Of a stretch of DNA of 64,000 nucleotides, positions 32,701 to 47,700 are shown piece by piece. This DNA is from Zeus faber. Taxonomy: Eukaryota; Chordata; Actinopteri; Zeiformes; Zeidae. The notes beneath the pieces are model-generated. The model made no database searches. It was not told where the DNA came from and saw nothing but the letters and a program-made list of their open reading frames with translations. The first letter of the stretch is position 1. Every line of letters starts with the position of its first letter. Where the stretch lies: NCBI GenBank assembly GCA_960531495.1, contig OY482866.1, positions 1,364,001 through 1,428,000 on the forward strand, given 5' to 3'. A program made the translations under genes and the position numbers.

Positions 32701-35349
32701 TCGAGTTCTGATAATTTTCATCAAAGTCTACACGTGAGAAAAAACGCATTTTCAGCCGATTTAAACGTCGAAAAGGCGAATCGTTTGAACGCTTCAGTCA
32801 TTACTCTATGTGACAGTGTCAGTCAGTTTAAATACAATGATGAACTAGTATGTGCTGCTAAAGTCTTGTTTGTCAACCAGTTTTAGGCCCATATAAAATG
32901 TATTTTTCGAGTTCAGATAATTTTCATCAAAGTCTACACGTGGGAAAAAACGCATTTTCAGTCGATTTAAACGTCGATTTGGCGGAACGGTTAAACACTT
33001 CAATCATTACTCTATGTGACAGTGTCAGACAGTTTAAATACAATGATAAACTAGTATGTGCTGCTAAAGTCTTGTTTGTCAACCAGTTTTAGGCCCAAAT
33101 AAAATGTATTTTTCGAGTTCTGATAATTTTCCGAACTTTGGACCGTTTGCTGTCTAGCTGAATTAGAGAAACACCGAACCATTGTCTCTTTGTTGGTGAA
33201 TGATTCAGAATGCTGCAGTACACCATATAACTTTAATTAATATGAGGAACAATTATTTTGCTTCTTAAGTCTTTCTCAAAGACAGTTTAAATACAATGAT
33301 AAACTAGTATGTGCTGCTAAAGTGTTGTTTGTCAACCAGTTTTAGGCCCATATAAAATGTATTTTTCGAGTTATGATAATTTTCATCAAAGTCTACACAT
33401 GTGGGAAAAAACGCATTTTCAGCCGATTTAAACGTCGAAAAGGCGGATCGGTTAAACGCTTCAGCCATTACTCTGTGACAGTGTCAGACAGTTTAAATAC
33501 AATGATAAACTAGTATGTGCTACTAAAGTCTTGTTTGTCAACCAGTTTTAGGCCCATATAAAATGTATTTTCCGAGTTATGATCATGTTCAGAACTTTGG
33601 ACGATTTGCTGTCTAGCTGAATTAGAGAAACACCGAACAATTGTCTCTTTGTAGGTGCATGATTTTGAATGCTGCAGTACACCATATAACTTTAATTAAT
33701 ATGAGGAACAATTATGTGCTTCTTAAGTCTTTCCTAAAGACAGTTTAAATACAATGATAAACTAGTATGTGCTGCTAAAGTCTTGTTTGTCAACCAGTTT
33801 TAGGCCCAAATAAAATGTATTTTTCGAGTTCTGATAATTTTCATCAAAGTCTACACGTGAGAAAAAACGCATTTTCAGCCGATTTAAACGTCGAAAAGGC
33901 GAATCGGTTGAACGCTTCAGTCATTACTCTATGTGACAGTGTCAGAAAGTGTAAATACAATGATAAACTAGTATGTGCTGCTAATGTGTTGTTTGCCAAC
34001 CAGTTTTAGGCCCATATAAAATGTATTTTTCGAGTTATGATCATTTTCCGAACTTTGGACCGTTTGCTGTCTAGCTGAATTAGAGAAACACCGAACCATT
34101 GTCTCTTTGTAGGCGCATGATTTAGAATGCTGCAGTACACCATATAACTTTAATGAATATGAGGAACTATTATGTGCTTCTTAAGTCTTTCTCAAAGACA
34201 GTTTAAATACAATGATAAACTAGTATGTGCTGCTAAAGTGTTGTTTGTCAACCAGTTTTAGGCCCATATAAAATGTATTTTTCGAGTTCTGATAATTTTC
34301 ATCAAAGTCTACACGTGGGAAAAAACGCATTTTCAGTCGATTTAAACGTCGACAAGGCGAATCGGTTAAACGCTTAAGTCATTACTCCATGTGACAGTGT
34401 CAGACAGTTTAAATACAATGATAAACTAGTATGTGCTGCTAAAGTCTTGTTTGTCAACCAGTTTTAGGCCCAAATAAAATGTATTTTTCGAGTTCTGATA
34501 ATTTTCATCAAAGTCTACACGTGAGAAAAAACGCATTTTCAGCCGATTTAAACGTCGAAAAGGCGAATCGTTTGAACGCTTCAGTCATTACTCTATGTGA
34601 CAGTGTCAGTCAGTTTAAATACAATGATGAACTAGTATGTGCTGCTAAAGTCTTGTTTGTCAACCAGTTTTAGGCCCATATAAAATGTATTTTTCGAGTT
34701 CAGATAATTTTCATCAAAGTCTACATGTGGGAAAAAACGCATTTTCAGTCGATTTAAACGTCGATTTGGCGGAACGGTTAAACACTTCAATCATTACTCT
34801 ATGTGACAGTGTCAGACAGTTTAAATACAATGATAAACTAGTATGTGCTGCTAAAGTCTTGTTTGTCAACCAGTTTTAGGCCCAAATAAAATGTATTTTT
34901 CGAGTTCTGATAATTTTCCGAACTTTGGACCGTTTGCTGTCTAGCTGAATTAGAGAAACACCGAACCATTGTCTCTTTGTTGGTGAATGATTCAGAATGC
35001 TGCAGTACACCATATAACTTTAATTAATATGAGGAACAATTATTTTGCTTCTTAAGTCTTTCTCAAAGACAGTTTAAATACAATGATAAACTAGTATGTG
35101 CTGCTAAAGTGTTGTTTGTCAACCAGTTTTAGGCCCATATAAAATGTATTTTTCGAGTTATGATAATTTTCATCAAAGTCTACACATGTGGGAAAAAACG
35201 CATTTTCAGCCGATTTAAACGTCGAAAAGGCGGATCGGTTAAACGCTTCAGCCATTACTCTGTGACAGTGTCAGACAGTTTAAATACAATGATAAACTAG
35301 TATGTGCTACTAAAGTCTTGTTTGTCAACCAGTTTTAGGCCCATATAAA
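29781..35349 (+). repeat. Satellite higher-order repeat block 1: 1787-bp 8-mer, three copies
   Basis: Monomer starts (at the ATG of AAAATGTATTTTT) fall at 30241, 30447, 30699, 30905, 31111, 31317, 31570, 31776 and then 32028, giving A206-B252-A206-A206-A206-B253-A206-B252 = 1787 bp. The same series recurs exactly from 32028 and 33815. The third copy departs at about 35350, where an A monomer stands in place of the last B. By eye the copies differ at only a handful of positions, so amplification is recent. Open frames of 64 codons in many A monomers (for example 30241, 32028, 33815) are by-products of the monomer and are not genes. Confidence 0.95.
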
Positions 35350-36463
35350 ATGTATTTTTCGAGTTCTGATAATTTTCATCAAAGTCTACACGTGGGAAAA
35401 AACGCATTTTCAGCCGGTTTTAACGTCGATTGGCGGAACGGTTAAACGCTTCAGTCATTACTCTATGTGACAGTGTCAGACAGTTTAAATACAATGATAA
35501 ACTAGTATGTGCTGCTAAAGTGTTGTTTGCCAACCAGTTTTAGGCCCATATAAAATGTATTTTTCGAGTTATGATCATTTTCCGAACTTTGGACCGTTTG
35601 CTGTCTAGCTGAATTAGAGAAACACCGAACCATTGTCTCTTTGTAGGCGCATGATTTAGAATGCTGCAGTACAGCATAGAAATTTAATTAATATGATGAA
35701 CTATTATGTGCTTCTTAAGTTTTTCTCACAGAGTTCTAGGCCCATCTAACATGCATTTGTGGAGTTATGATCATTTTCAGAACTTTGGACGATTTGCTGT
35801 CGAGCTGAATTAGAGAAACACCGAACCATTGTCTCTTTGTAGGTGAATGATTCAGAATGCTGCAGTACACCATATAACTTTAATTAATATGAGGAACAAT
35901 TATTTTGCTTCTTAAGTCTTTCTCAAAGACAGTTTAAATACAATGATGAACTAGTATGTGCTGCTTATGTCTTGTTTGTCAACCAGTTTTAGGCCCATAT
36001 AAAATGTATTTTTCGAGTTCTGATAATTTTCATCAAAGTCTACACATGTGGGAAAAAATGCATTTTCAGCTGATTTTAACGTCGATTTGGTGGAACGGTT
36101 AAACGCTTCAGTCATTACTCTATGTGACAGTGTCAGACAGTTTAAATACAATGATAAACTAGTATGTGCTGCTAAAGTGTTGTTTGCCAACCAGTTTTAG
36201 GCCCATATGAAATGTATTTTTCGAGTTATGATCATTTTCCGAACTTTGGACCGTTTGCTGTCTAGCTGAATTAGAGAAACACCGAACCATTGTCTCTTTG
36301 TAGGCGCATGATTTAGAATACTGCAGTACACCATATAACTTTAATGAATATGAGGAACTATTATGTGCTTCTTAAGTCTTTCTCAAAGACAGTTTAAATA
36401 CAATGATAAACTAGTATGTGCTGCTATAGTGTTGTTTGTCAACCAGTTTTAGGCCCATATAAA
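35350..36463 (+). repeat. Satellite, irregular segment between higher-order blocks
   Basis: A, B and C-type units in an order not matching the 1787-bp block. The first clear C-type unit (TAGGCCCATCTAACATG, then a GTGGAGTTATGATC start) appears near 35740. Confidence 0.85.
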
Positions 36464-39400
36464 ATGTATTTTTCGAGTTCTGATAATTTTCATCAAAGTC
36501 TACACGTGGGAAAAAACGCATTTTCAGCCGATTTTAACGTCGATTTGGCGGAACGGTTAAACGCTTCAGTCATTACTCTATGTGACAGTGTCAGACAGTT
36601 TAAATACAATGATAAACTAGTATGTGCTGCTAAAGTGTTGTATGTCAAACAGTTTTAGGTCCATATAAAATGTATTTTTCGAGTTATGATCATTTTCAGA
36701 ACTTTGGACGATTTGCTGTCTAGCTGGATTAGAGAAACACCGAACAATTGTCTCTTTGTAGGTGCATGATTTTGAATGCTGCAGTACACCATATAACTTT
36801 AATTAATATGAGGAACAATTATGTGCTTCTTAAGTCTTTCTCAAAGACAGTTTAAATACAATGATAAACTAGTATGTGCAGCTAAAGTCTTGTTTGTCAA
36901 CCAGTTTTAGGCCCATATAAAATGTATTTTTCGAGTTATGATAATTTTCATCAATGTCTACACGTGGGAAAAAACGCATTTTCAGTCGATTTAAACGTCG
37001 ATTTGGCGGAACGGTTAAACGCTTCAGTCATTACTCTATGTGACAGTGTCAGACAGTTTAAATACAATGATAAACTAGTATGTGCTGCTAAAGTGTTGTT
37101 TGTCAGCCAGTTTTAGGCCCTTATAAAATGTATTTTTCGAGTTATGATCATTTTCAGAACTTTGGACGATTTGCTGTCGAGCTGAATTAGAGAAACACCG
37201 AACCATTGTCTCTTTGTAGGTGAATGATTCAGAATGCTGCAGTACAGCATAGAAATTTAATTAATACGATGAACTATTATGTGCTTCTTAAGTGTTTCTC
37301 ACAGAGTTCTAGGCCCATCTAACATGTATTTGTGGAGTTATGATCATATTCAGAACTTTGGACGATTTGCTGTCTAGCTGAATTAGAGAAACACCGAACA
37401 ATTGTTTCTTTGTAGGTGCATGATTCAGTATACTGCAGTACAGCATAGAAATTTAATTAATATGATGAACTATTATGTGCTTCTTAAGTGTTTCTCACAG
37501 AGTTCTAGGCCCATCTAACATGTATTTGTGGAGTTATGATCATATTCAGATCTTTGGACGATTTGCTGTCGAGCTGAATTAGAGAAACACCGAACCATTG
37601 TCTCTTTGTAGGTGAATGATTCAGAATGCTGCAGTACACCATATAACTTTAATTAATATGAGGAACAATTATTTTGCTTCTTAAGTCTTTCTCAAAGACA
37701 GTTTAAATACAATGATAAACTAGTATGTGCAGCTAAAGTCTTGTTTGTCAACCAGTTTTAGGCCCATATAAAATGTATTTTTCGAGTTATGATCATTTTC
37801 CGAACTTTGGACCGTTTGCTGTCTAGCTGAATTAGAGAAACACCGAACCATTATCTCTTTGTAGGCGCATGATTTAGAATGCTGCAGTACACCATATAAC
37901 TTTAATGAATATGAGGAACTATTATGTGCTTCTTAAGTCTTTCTCAAAGAAAGTTTAAATACAATGATAAACTAGTATGTGCTGCTAAAGTCTTGTTTGT
38001 CAACCAGTTTTAGGCCCATATAAAATGTATTTTTCGAGTTCTGATAATTTTCATCAAAGTCTACACATGTGGGAAAAAACGCATTTTCAGTCGATTTAAA
38101 CGTCGAAAAGGCGAATCGGTTAAACGCTTCAGTCATTACTCCATGTGACAGTGTCAGACAGTTTAAATACAATGATGAACTAGTATGTGCTGCTAAAGTG
38201 TTGTTTGTCAACCAGTTTTAGGCCCATATAAAATGTATTTTTCGAGTTCTGATAATTTTCATCAAAGTCTACACGTGGGAAAAAACACATTTTCAGCCGA
38301 TTTTAACGTCGATTTGGCGGAACGGTTAAACGCTTCAGTCATTACTCTATGTGACAGTGTCAGACAGTTTAAATACAATGATAAACTAGTATGTGCTGCT
38401 AAAGTGTTGTTTGTCAAACAGTTTTAGGTCCATATAAAATGTATTTTTCGAGTTATGATCATTTTCAGAACTTTGGACGATTTGCTGTCTAGCTGAATTA
38501 GAGAAACACCGAACAATTGTCTCTTTGTAGGTGCATGATTTTGAATGCTGCAGTACACCATATAACTTTAATTAATATGAGGAACAATTATGTGCTTCTT
38601 AAGTCTTTCTCAAAGACAGTTTAAATACAATGATAAACTAGTATGTGCAGCTAAAGTCTTGTTTGTCAACCAGTTTTAGGCCCATATAAAATGTATTTTT
38701 CGAGTTATGATAATTTTCATCAATGTCTACACGTGGGAAAAAACGCATTTTCAGTCGATTTAAACGTCGATTTGGCGGAACGGTTAAACGCTTCAGTCAT
38801 TACTCTATGTGACAGTGTCAGTCAGTTTAAATACAATGATGAACTAGTATGTGCTGCTAAAGTCTTGTTTGTCAACCAGTTTTAGGCCCATATAAAATGT
38901 ATTTTTCGAGTTCAGATAATTTTCATCAAAGTCTACACGTGGGAAAAAACGCATTTTCAGTCGATTTAAACGTCGATTTGGCGGAACGGTTAAACACTTC
39001 AGTCATTACTCTATGTGACAGTGTCAGACAGTTTAAATACAATGATAAACTAGTATGTGCTGCTAAAGTCTTGTTTGTCAACCAGTTTTAGGCCCAAATA
39101 AAATGTATTTTTCGAGTTCTGATAATTTTCATCAAAGTCTACACGTGAGAAAAAACGCATTTTCAGCCGATTTAAACGTCGAAAAGGCGAATCGGTTGAA
39201 CGCTTCAGTCATTACTCCTTGTGACAGTGTCAGAAAGTGTAAATACAATGATAAACTAGTATGTGCTGCTAAAGTGTTGTTTGCCAACCAGTTTTAGGCC
39301 CATATAAAATGTATTTTTCGAGTTATGATCATTTTCCGAACTTTGGACCGTTTGCTGTCTAGCTGAATTAGAGAAACACCGAACCATTGTCTCTTTGTAG

Positions 39401-42400
39401 GCGCATGATTTAGAATGCTGCAGTACACCATATAACTTTAATGAATATGAGGAACTATTATGTGCTTCTTAAGTCTTTCTCAAAGACAGTTTAAATACAA
39501 TGATAAACTAGTATGTGCTGCTAAAGTGTTGTTTGTCAACCAGTTTTAGGCCCATATAAAATGTATTTTTCGAGTTCTGATAATTTTCATCAAAGTCTAC
39601 ACATGTGGGAAAAAATGCATTTTAAGCCGATTTTAACGTCGATTTGGTGGAACGGTTAAACGCTTCAGTCATTACTCTATGTGACAGTGTCAGACAGTTT
39701 AAATACAATGATCAACTAGTATGTGCTGCTAAAGTGTTGTTTGTCAAACAGTTTTAGGCCCATATAAAATGTATTTTTCGAGTTATGATAATTTTCATCA
39801 AAGTCTACACGTGGGAAAAAACGCATTTTCAGCCGATTTTAACGTCGATTTGGCGGAACGGTTAAACGCTTCAGTCATTACTCTATGTGACAGTGTCAGA
39901 CAGTTTAAATACAATGATAAACTAGTATGTGCTGCTAAAGTGTTGTTTGTCAAACAGTTTTAGGTCCATATAAAATGTATTTTTCGAGTTATGATCATTT
40001 TCAGAACTTTGGACGATTTGCTGTCTAGCTGAATTAGAGAAACACCGAACAATTGTCTCTTTGTAGGTGCATGATTTTGAATGCTGCAGTACACCATATA
40101 ACTTTAATTAATATGAGGAACAATTATGTGCTTCTTAAGTCTTTCTCAAAGACAGTTTAAATACAATTATAAACTAGTATGTGCAGCTAAAGTCTTGTTT
40201 GTCAACCAGTTTTAGGCCCATATAAAACGTATTTTTCGAGTTATGATAATTTTCATCAATGTCTACACGTGGGAAAAAACGCATTTTCAGTCGATTTAAA
40301 CGTCGATTTGGCGGAACGGTTAAACGCTTCAGTCATTACTCTATGTGACAGTGTCAGTCAGTTTAAATACAATGATGAACTAGTATGTGCTGCTAAAGTC
40401 TTGTTTGTCAACCAGTTTTAGGCCCATATAAAATGTATTTTTCGAGTTCAGATAATTTTCATCAAAGTCTACACGTGGGAAAAAACGCATTTTCAGTCGA
40501 TTTAAACGTCGATTTGGCGGAACGGTTAAACACTTCAGTCATTACTCTATGTGACAGTGTCAGACAGTTTAAATACAATGATAAACTAGTATGTGCTGCT
40601 AAAGTCTTGTTTGTCAACCAGTTTTAGGCCCAAATAAAATGTATTTTTCGAATTCTGATAATTTTCATCAAAGTCTACACGTGAGAAAAAACGCATTTTC
40701 AGCCGATTTAAACGTCGAAAAGGCGAATCGGTTGAACGCTTCAGTCATTACTCCTTGTGACAGTGTCAGAAAGTGTAAATACAATGATAAACTAGTATGT
40801 GCTGCTAAAGTGTTGTTTGCCAACCAGTTTTAGGCCCATATAAAATGTATTTTTCGAGTTATGATCATTTTCCGAACTTTGGACCGTTTGCTGTCTAGCT
40901 GAATTAGAGAAACACCGAACCATTGTCTCTTTGTAGGCGCATGATTTAGAATGCTGCAGTACACCATATAACTTTAATGAATATGAGGAACTATTATGTG
41001 CTTCTTAAGTCTTTCTCAAAGACAGTTTAAATACAATGATAAACTAGTATGTGCTGCTAAAGTGTTGTTTGTCAACCAGTTTTAGGCCCATATAAAATGT
41101 ATTTTTCGAGTTCTGATAATTTTCATCAAAGTCTACACATGTGGGAAAAAATGCATTTTAAGCCGATTTTAACGTCGATTTGGTGGAACGGTTAAACGCT
41201 TCAGTCATTACTCTATGTGACAGTGTCAGACAGTTTAAATACAATGATCAACTAGTATGTGCTGCTAAAGTGTTGTTTGTCAAACAGTTTTAGGCCCATA
41301 TAAAATGTATTTTTCGAGTTCTGATAATTTTCATCAAAGTCTACACGTGGGAAAAAACGCATTTTCAGCCGATTTTAACGTCGATTTGGCGGAACGGTTA
41401 AACGCTTCAGTCATTACTCTATGTGACAGTGTCAGACAGTTTAAATACAATGATAAACTAGTATGTGCTGCTAAAGTGTTGTTTGTCAAACAGTTTTAGG
41501 TCCATATAAAATGTATTTTTCGAGTTATGATCATTTTCAGAACTTTGGACGATTTGCTGTCTAGCTGAATTAGAGAAACACCGAACAATTGTCTCTTTGT
41601 AGGTGCATGATTTTGAATGCTGCAGTACACCATATAACTTTAATTAATATGAGGAACTATTATGTGCTTCTTAAGTCTTTCTCAAAGACAGTTTAAATAC
41701 AATGATGAACTAGTATGTGCTGCTAAAGTCTTGTTTGTCAACCAGTTTTAGGCCCATATAAAATGTATTTTTCGAGTTCAGATAATTTTCATCAAAGTCT
41801 ACACGTGGGAAAAAACGCATTTTCAGTCGATTTAAACGTCGATTTGGCGGAACGGTTAAACACTTCAGTCATTACTCTATGTGACAGTGTCAGACAGTTT
41901 AAATACAATGATAAACTAGTATGTGCTGCTAAAGTCTTGTTTGTCAACCAGTTTTAGGCCCAAATAAAATGTATTTTTCGAGTTCTGATAATTTTCCGAA
42001 CTTTGGACCGTTTGCTGTCTAGCTGAATTAGAGAAACACCGAACCATTGTCTCTTTGTAGGCGCATGATTCAGAATACTGCACTACAGCATAGAAATTTA
42101 ATTAATATGATGAACTATTATGTGCTTCTTGAGTGTTTCTCACAGAGTTCTAGGCCCATCTAACATGTATTTGTGGAGTTATGATCATTTTCAGAACTTT
42201 GGACGATTTGCTGTCGAGCTGAATTAGAGAAACACCGAACCATTGTCTCTTTGTAGGTGAATGATTCAGAATGCTGCAGTACACCATATAACTTTAATTA
42301 ATATGAGGAACAATTATTTTGCTTCTTAAGTCTTTCTCAAAGACAGTTTAAATACAATGATGAACTAGTATGTGCTGCTTATGTCTTGTTTGTCAACCAG

Positions 42401-44787
42401 TTTAAGGCCCATATAAAATGTATTTTTCGAGTTCTGATAATTTTCATCAAAGTCTACACATGTGGGAAAAAATGCATTTTCAGCTGATTTTAACGTCGAT
42501 TTGGTGGAACGGTTAAACGCTTCAGTCATTACTCTATGTGACAGTGTCAGACAGTTTAAATACAATGATAAACTAGTATGTGCTGCTAAAGTGTTGTTTG
42601 TCAGCCAGTTTTAGGCCCTTATAAAATGTATTTTTCGAGTTATGATCATTTTCAGAACTTTGGACGATTTGCTGTCGAGCTGAATTAGAGAAACACCGAA
42701 CCATTGTCTATTTGTAGGTGAATGATTCAGAATGCTGCAGTACAGCATAGAAATTTAATTAATATGATGAACTATTATGTGCTTCTTAAGTGTTTCTCAC
42801 AGAGTTCTAGGCCCATCTAACATGTATTTGTGGAGTTATGATCATATTCAGAACTTTGGACGATTTGCTGTCTAGCTGAATTAGAGAAACACCGAACAAT
42901 TGTTTCTTTGTAGGTGCATGATTCAGTATACTGCAGTACAGCATAGAAATTTAATTAATATGATGAACTATTATGTGCTTCTTAAGTGTTTCTCACAGAG
43001 TTCTAGGCCCATCTAACATGTATTTGTGGAGTTATGATCATATTCAGAACTTTGGACGATTTGCTGTCGAGCTGAATTAGAGAAACACAGAACCATTGTC
43101 TCTTTGTAGGTGAATGATTCAGAATGCTGCAGTACACCATATAACTTTAATTAATATGAGGAGCAATTATTTTGCTTCTTAAGTCTTTCTCAAAGACAGT
43201 TTAAATACAATGATAAACTAGTATGTGCAGCTAAAGTCTTGTTTGTCAACCAGTTTTAGGCCCATATAAAATGTATTTTTCGAGTTATGATAATTTTCAT
43301 CAAATTCTACACATGTGGGAAAAAACGCATTTTCAGTCGATTTAAACGTCGAAAAGGCGAATCGGTTAAACGCTTCAGTCATTACTCCATGTGACAGTGT
43401 CAGACAGTTTAAATACAATGATAAACTAGTATGTGCAGCTAAAGTCTTGTTTGTCAACCAGTTTTAGGCCCATATAAAATGTATTTTTCGAGTTATGATA
43501 ATTTTCATCAATGTCTACACGTGGGAAAAAACACATTTTCAGTCGATTTAAACGTCGATTTGGCGGAACGGTTAAACGCTTCAGTCATTACTCTATGTGA
43601 CAGTGTCAGACAGTTTAAATACAATGATAAACTAGTATGTGCTGCTAAAGTGTTGTTTGTCAGCCAGTTTTAGGCCCTTATAAAATGTATTTTTCGAGTT
43701 ATGATCATTTTCAGAACTTTGGACGATTTGCTGTCGAGCTGAATTAGAGAAACACCGAACCATTGTCTCTTTGTAGGTGAATGATTCAGAATGCTGCAGT
43801 ACAGCATAGAAATTTAATTAATATGATGAACTATTATGTGCTTCTTAAGTGTTTCTCACAGAGTTCTAGGCCCATCTAACATGTATTTGTGGAGTTATGA
43901 TCATATTCAGAACTTTGGACGATTTGCTGTCTAGCTGAATTAGAGAAACACCGAACAATTGTTTCTTTGTAGGTGCATGATTCAGTATACTGCAGTACAG
44001 CATAGAAATTTAATTAATATGATGAACTATTATGTGCTTCTTAAGTGTTTCTCACAGAGTTCTAGGCCCATCTAACATGTATTTGTGGAGTTATGATCAT
44101 ATTCAGATCTTTGGACGATTTGCTGTCGAGCTGAATTAGAGAAACACCGAACCATTGTCTCTTTGTAGGTGAATGATTCAGAATGCTGCAGTACACCATA
44201 TAACTTTATTTAATATGAGGAACAATTATTTTGCTTCTTAAGTCTTTCTCAAAGACAGTTTAAATACAATGATAAACTAGTATGTGCAGCTAAAGTCTTG
44301 TTTGTCAACCAGTTTTAGGCCCATATAAAATGTATTTTTCGAGTTATGATCATTTTCCGAACTTTGGACCATTTGCTGTCTAGCTGAATTAGAGAAACAC
44401 CGAACCATTGTCTCTTTGTAGGCGCATGATTTAGAATGCTGCAGTACACCATATAACTTTAATGAATATGAGGAACTATTATGTGCTTCTTAAGTCTTTC
44501 TCAAAGACAGTTTAAATACAATGATAAACTAGTATGTGCTGCTAAAGTCTTGTTTGTCAACCAGTTTTAGGCCCATATAAAATGTATTTTTCGAGTTATG
44601 ATAATTTTCATCAAAGTCTACACATGTGGGAAAAAACGCATTTTCAGCCGATTTAAACGTCGAAAAGGCGGATCGGTTAAACGCTTCAGCCATTACTCTG
44701 TGACAGTGTCAGACAGTTTAAATACAATGATAAACTAGTATGTGCTACTAAAGTGTTGTTTGTCAAACAGTTTTAGGCCCATATAAA
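36464..44787 (+). repeat. Satellite supra-repeat, copy 1 (about 8.3 kb), including the 1536-bp 7-mer
   Basis: This segment contains A, B and several C units. Inside it a 7-mer of 1536 bp recurs: 38233, 39769 and 41305 start equivalent A monomers, with the order A206-B252-A206-A206-A206-B252-A208 measured from 39769. The array of monomers from 36464 is repeated from 44788 (offset 8324). Confidence 0.9.
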
Positions 44788-47700
44788 ATGTATTTTTCGA
44801 GTTCTGATAATTTTCATCAAAGTCTACACGTGGGAAAAAACGCATTTTCAGCCGATTTTAACGTCGATTTGGCGGAACGGTTAAACGCTTCAGTCATTAC
44901 TCTATGTGACAGTGTCAGACAGTTTAAATACAATGATAAACTAGTATGTGCTGCTAAAGTGTTGTATGTCAAACAGTTTTAGGTCCATATAAAATGTATT
45001 TTTCGAGTTATGATCATTTTCAGAACTTTGGACGATTTGCTGTCTAGCTGAATTAGAGAAACACCGAACAATTGTCTCTTTGTAGGTGCATGATTTTGAA
45101 TGCTGCAGTACACCATATAACTTTAATTAATATGAGGAACAATTATGTGCTTCTTAAGTCTTTCTCAAAGACAGTTTAAATACAATGATAAACTAGTATG
45201 TGCAGCTAAAGTCTTGTTTGTCAACCAGTTTTAGGCCCATATAAAATGTATTTTTCGAGTTATGATAATTTTCATCAATGTCTACACGTGGGAAAAAACA
45301 CATTTTCAGTCGATTTAAACGTCGATTTGGCGGAACGGTTAAACGCTTCAGTCATTACTCTATGTGACAGTGTCAGACAGTTTAAATACAATGATAAACT
45401 AGTATGTGCTGCTAAAGTGTTGTTTGTCAGCCAGTTTTAGGCCCTTATAAAATGTATTTTTCGAGTTATGATCATTTTCAGAACTTTGGACGATTTGCTG
45501 TCGAGCTGAATTAGAGAAACACCGAACCATTGTCTCTTTGTAGGTGAATGATTCAGAATGCTGCAGTACAGCATAGAAATTTAATTAATATGATGAACTA
45601 TTATGTGCTTCTTAAGTGTTTCTCACAGAGTTCTAGGCCCATCTAACATGTATTTGTGGAGTTATGATCATATTCAGAACTTTGGACGATTTGCTGTCTA
45701 GCTGAATTAGAGAAACACCGAACAATTGTTTCTTTGTAGGTGCATGATTCAGTATACTGCAGTACAGCATAGAAATTTAATTAATATGATGAACTATTAT
45801 GTGCTTCTTAAGTGTTTCTCACAGAGTTCTAGGCCCATCTAACATGTATTTGTGGAGTTATGATCATATTCAGATCTTTGGACGATTTGCTGTTGAGCTG
45901 AATTAGAGAAACACCGAACCATTGTCTCTTTGTAGGTGAATGATTCAGAATGCTGCAGTACACCATATAACTTTATTTAATATGAGGAACAATTATTTTG
46001 CTTCTTAAGTCTTTCTCAAAGACAGTTTAAATACAATGATAAACTAGTATGTGCAGCTAAAGTCTTGTTTGTCAACCAGTTTTAGGCCCATATAAAATGT
46101 ATTTTTCGAGTTATGATCATTTTCCGAACTTTGGACCATTTGCTGTCTAGCTGAATTAGAGAAACACCGAACCATTGTCTCTTTGTAGGCGCATGATTTA
46201 GAATGCTGCAGTACACCATATAACTTTAATGAATATGAGGAACTATTATGTGCTTCTTAAGTCTTTCTCAAAGACAGTTTAAATACAATGATAAACTAGT
46301 ATGTGCTGCTAAAGTCTTGTTTGTCAACCAGTTTTAGGCCCATATAAAATGTATTTTTCGAGTTCTGATAATTTTCATCAAAGTCTACACATGTGGGAAA
46401 AAACGCATTTTCAGTCGATTTAAACGTCGAAAAGGCGAATCGGTTAAACGCTTCAGTCATTACTCCATGTGACAGTGTCAGACAGTTTAAATACAATGAT
46501 GAACTAGTATGTGCTGCTAAAGTGTTGTTTGTCAACCAGTTTTAGGCCCATATAAAATGTATTTTTCGAGTTCTGATAATTTTCATCAAAGTCTACACGT
46601 GGGAAAAAACGCATTTTCAGCCGATTTTAACGTCGATTTGGCGGAACGGTTAAACGCTTCAGTCATTACTCTATGTGACAGTGTCAGACAGTTTAAATAC
46701 AATGATAAACTAGTATGTGCTGCTAAAGTGTTGTTTGTCAAACAGTTTTAGGTCCATATAAAATGTATTTTTCGAGTTATGATCATTTTCAGAACTTTGG
46801 ACGATTTGCTGTCTAGCTGAATTAGAGAAACACCGAACAATTGTCTCTTTGTAGGTGCATGATTTTGAATGCTGCAGTACACCATATAACTTTAATTAAT
46901 ATGAGGAACAATTATGTGCTTCTTAAGTCTTTCTCAAAGACAGTTTAAATACAATTATAAACTAGTATGTGCAGCTAAAGTCTTGTTTGTCAACCAGTTT
47001 TAGGCCCATATAAAACGTATTTTTCGAGTTATGATAATTTTCATCAATGTCTACACGTGGGAAAAAACGCATTTTCAGTCGATTTAAACGTCGATTTGGC
47101 GGAACGGTTAAACGCTTCAGTCATTACTCTATGTGACAGTGTCAGTCAGTTTAAATACAATGATGAACTAGTATGTGCTGCTAAAGTCTTGTTTGTCAAC
47201 CAGTTTTAGGCCCATATAAAATGTATTTTTCGAGTTCAGATAATTTTCATCAAAGTCTACACGTGGGAAAAAACGCATTTTCAGTCGATTTAAACGTCGA
47301 TTTGGCGGAACGGTTAAACACTTCAGTCATTACTCTATGTGACAGTGTCAGACAGTTTAAATACAATGATAAACTAGTATGTGCTGCTAAAGTCTTGTTT
47401 GTCAACCAGTTTTAGGCCCAAATAAAATGTATTTTTCGAATTCTGATAATTTTCATCAAAGTCTACACGTGAGAAAAAACGCATTTTCAGCCGATTTAAA
47501 CGTCGAAAAGGCGAATCGGTTGAACGCTTCAGTCATTACTCCTTGTGACAGTGTCAGAAAGTGTAAATACAATGATAAACTAGTATGTGCTGCTAAAGTG
47601 TTGTTTGCCAACCAGTTTTAGGCCCATATAAAATGTATTTTTCGAGTTATGATCATTTTCCGAACTTTGGACCGTTTGCTGTCTAGCTGAATTAGAGAAA

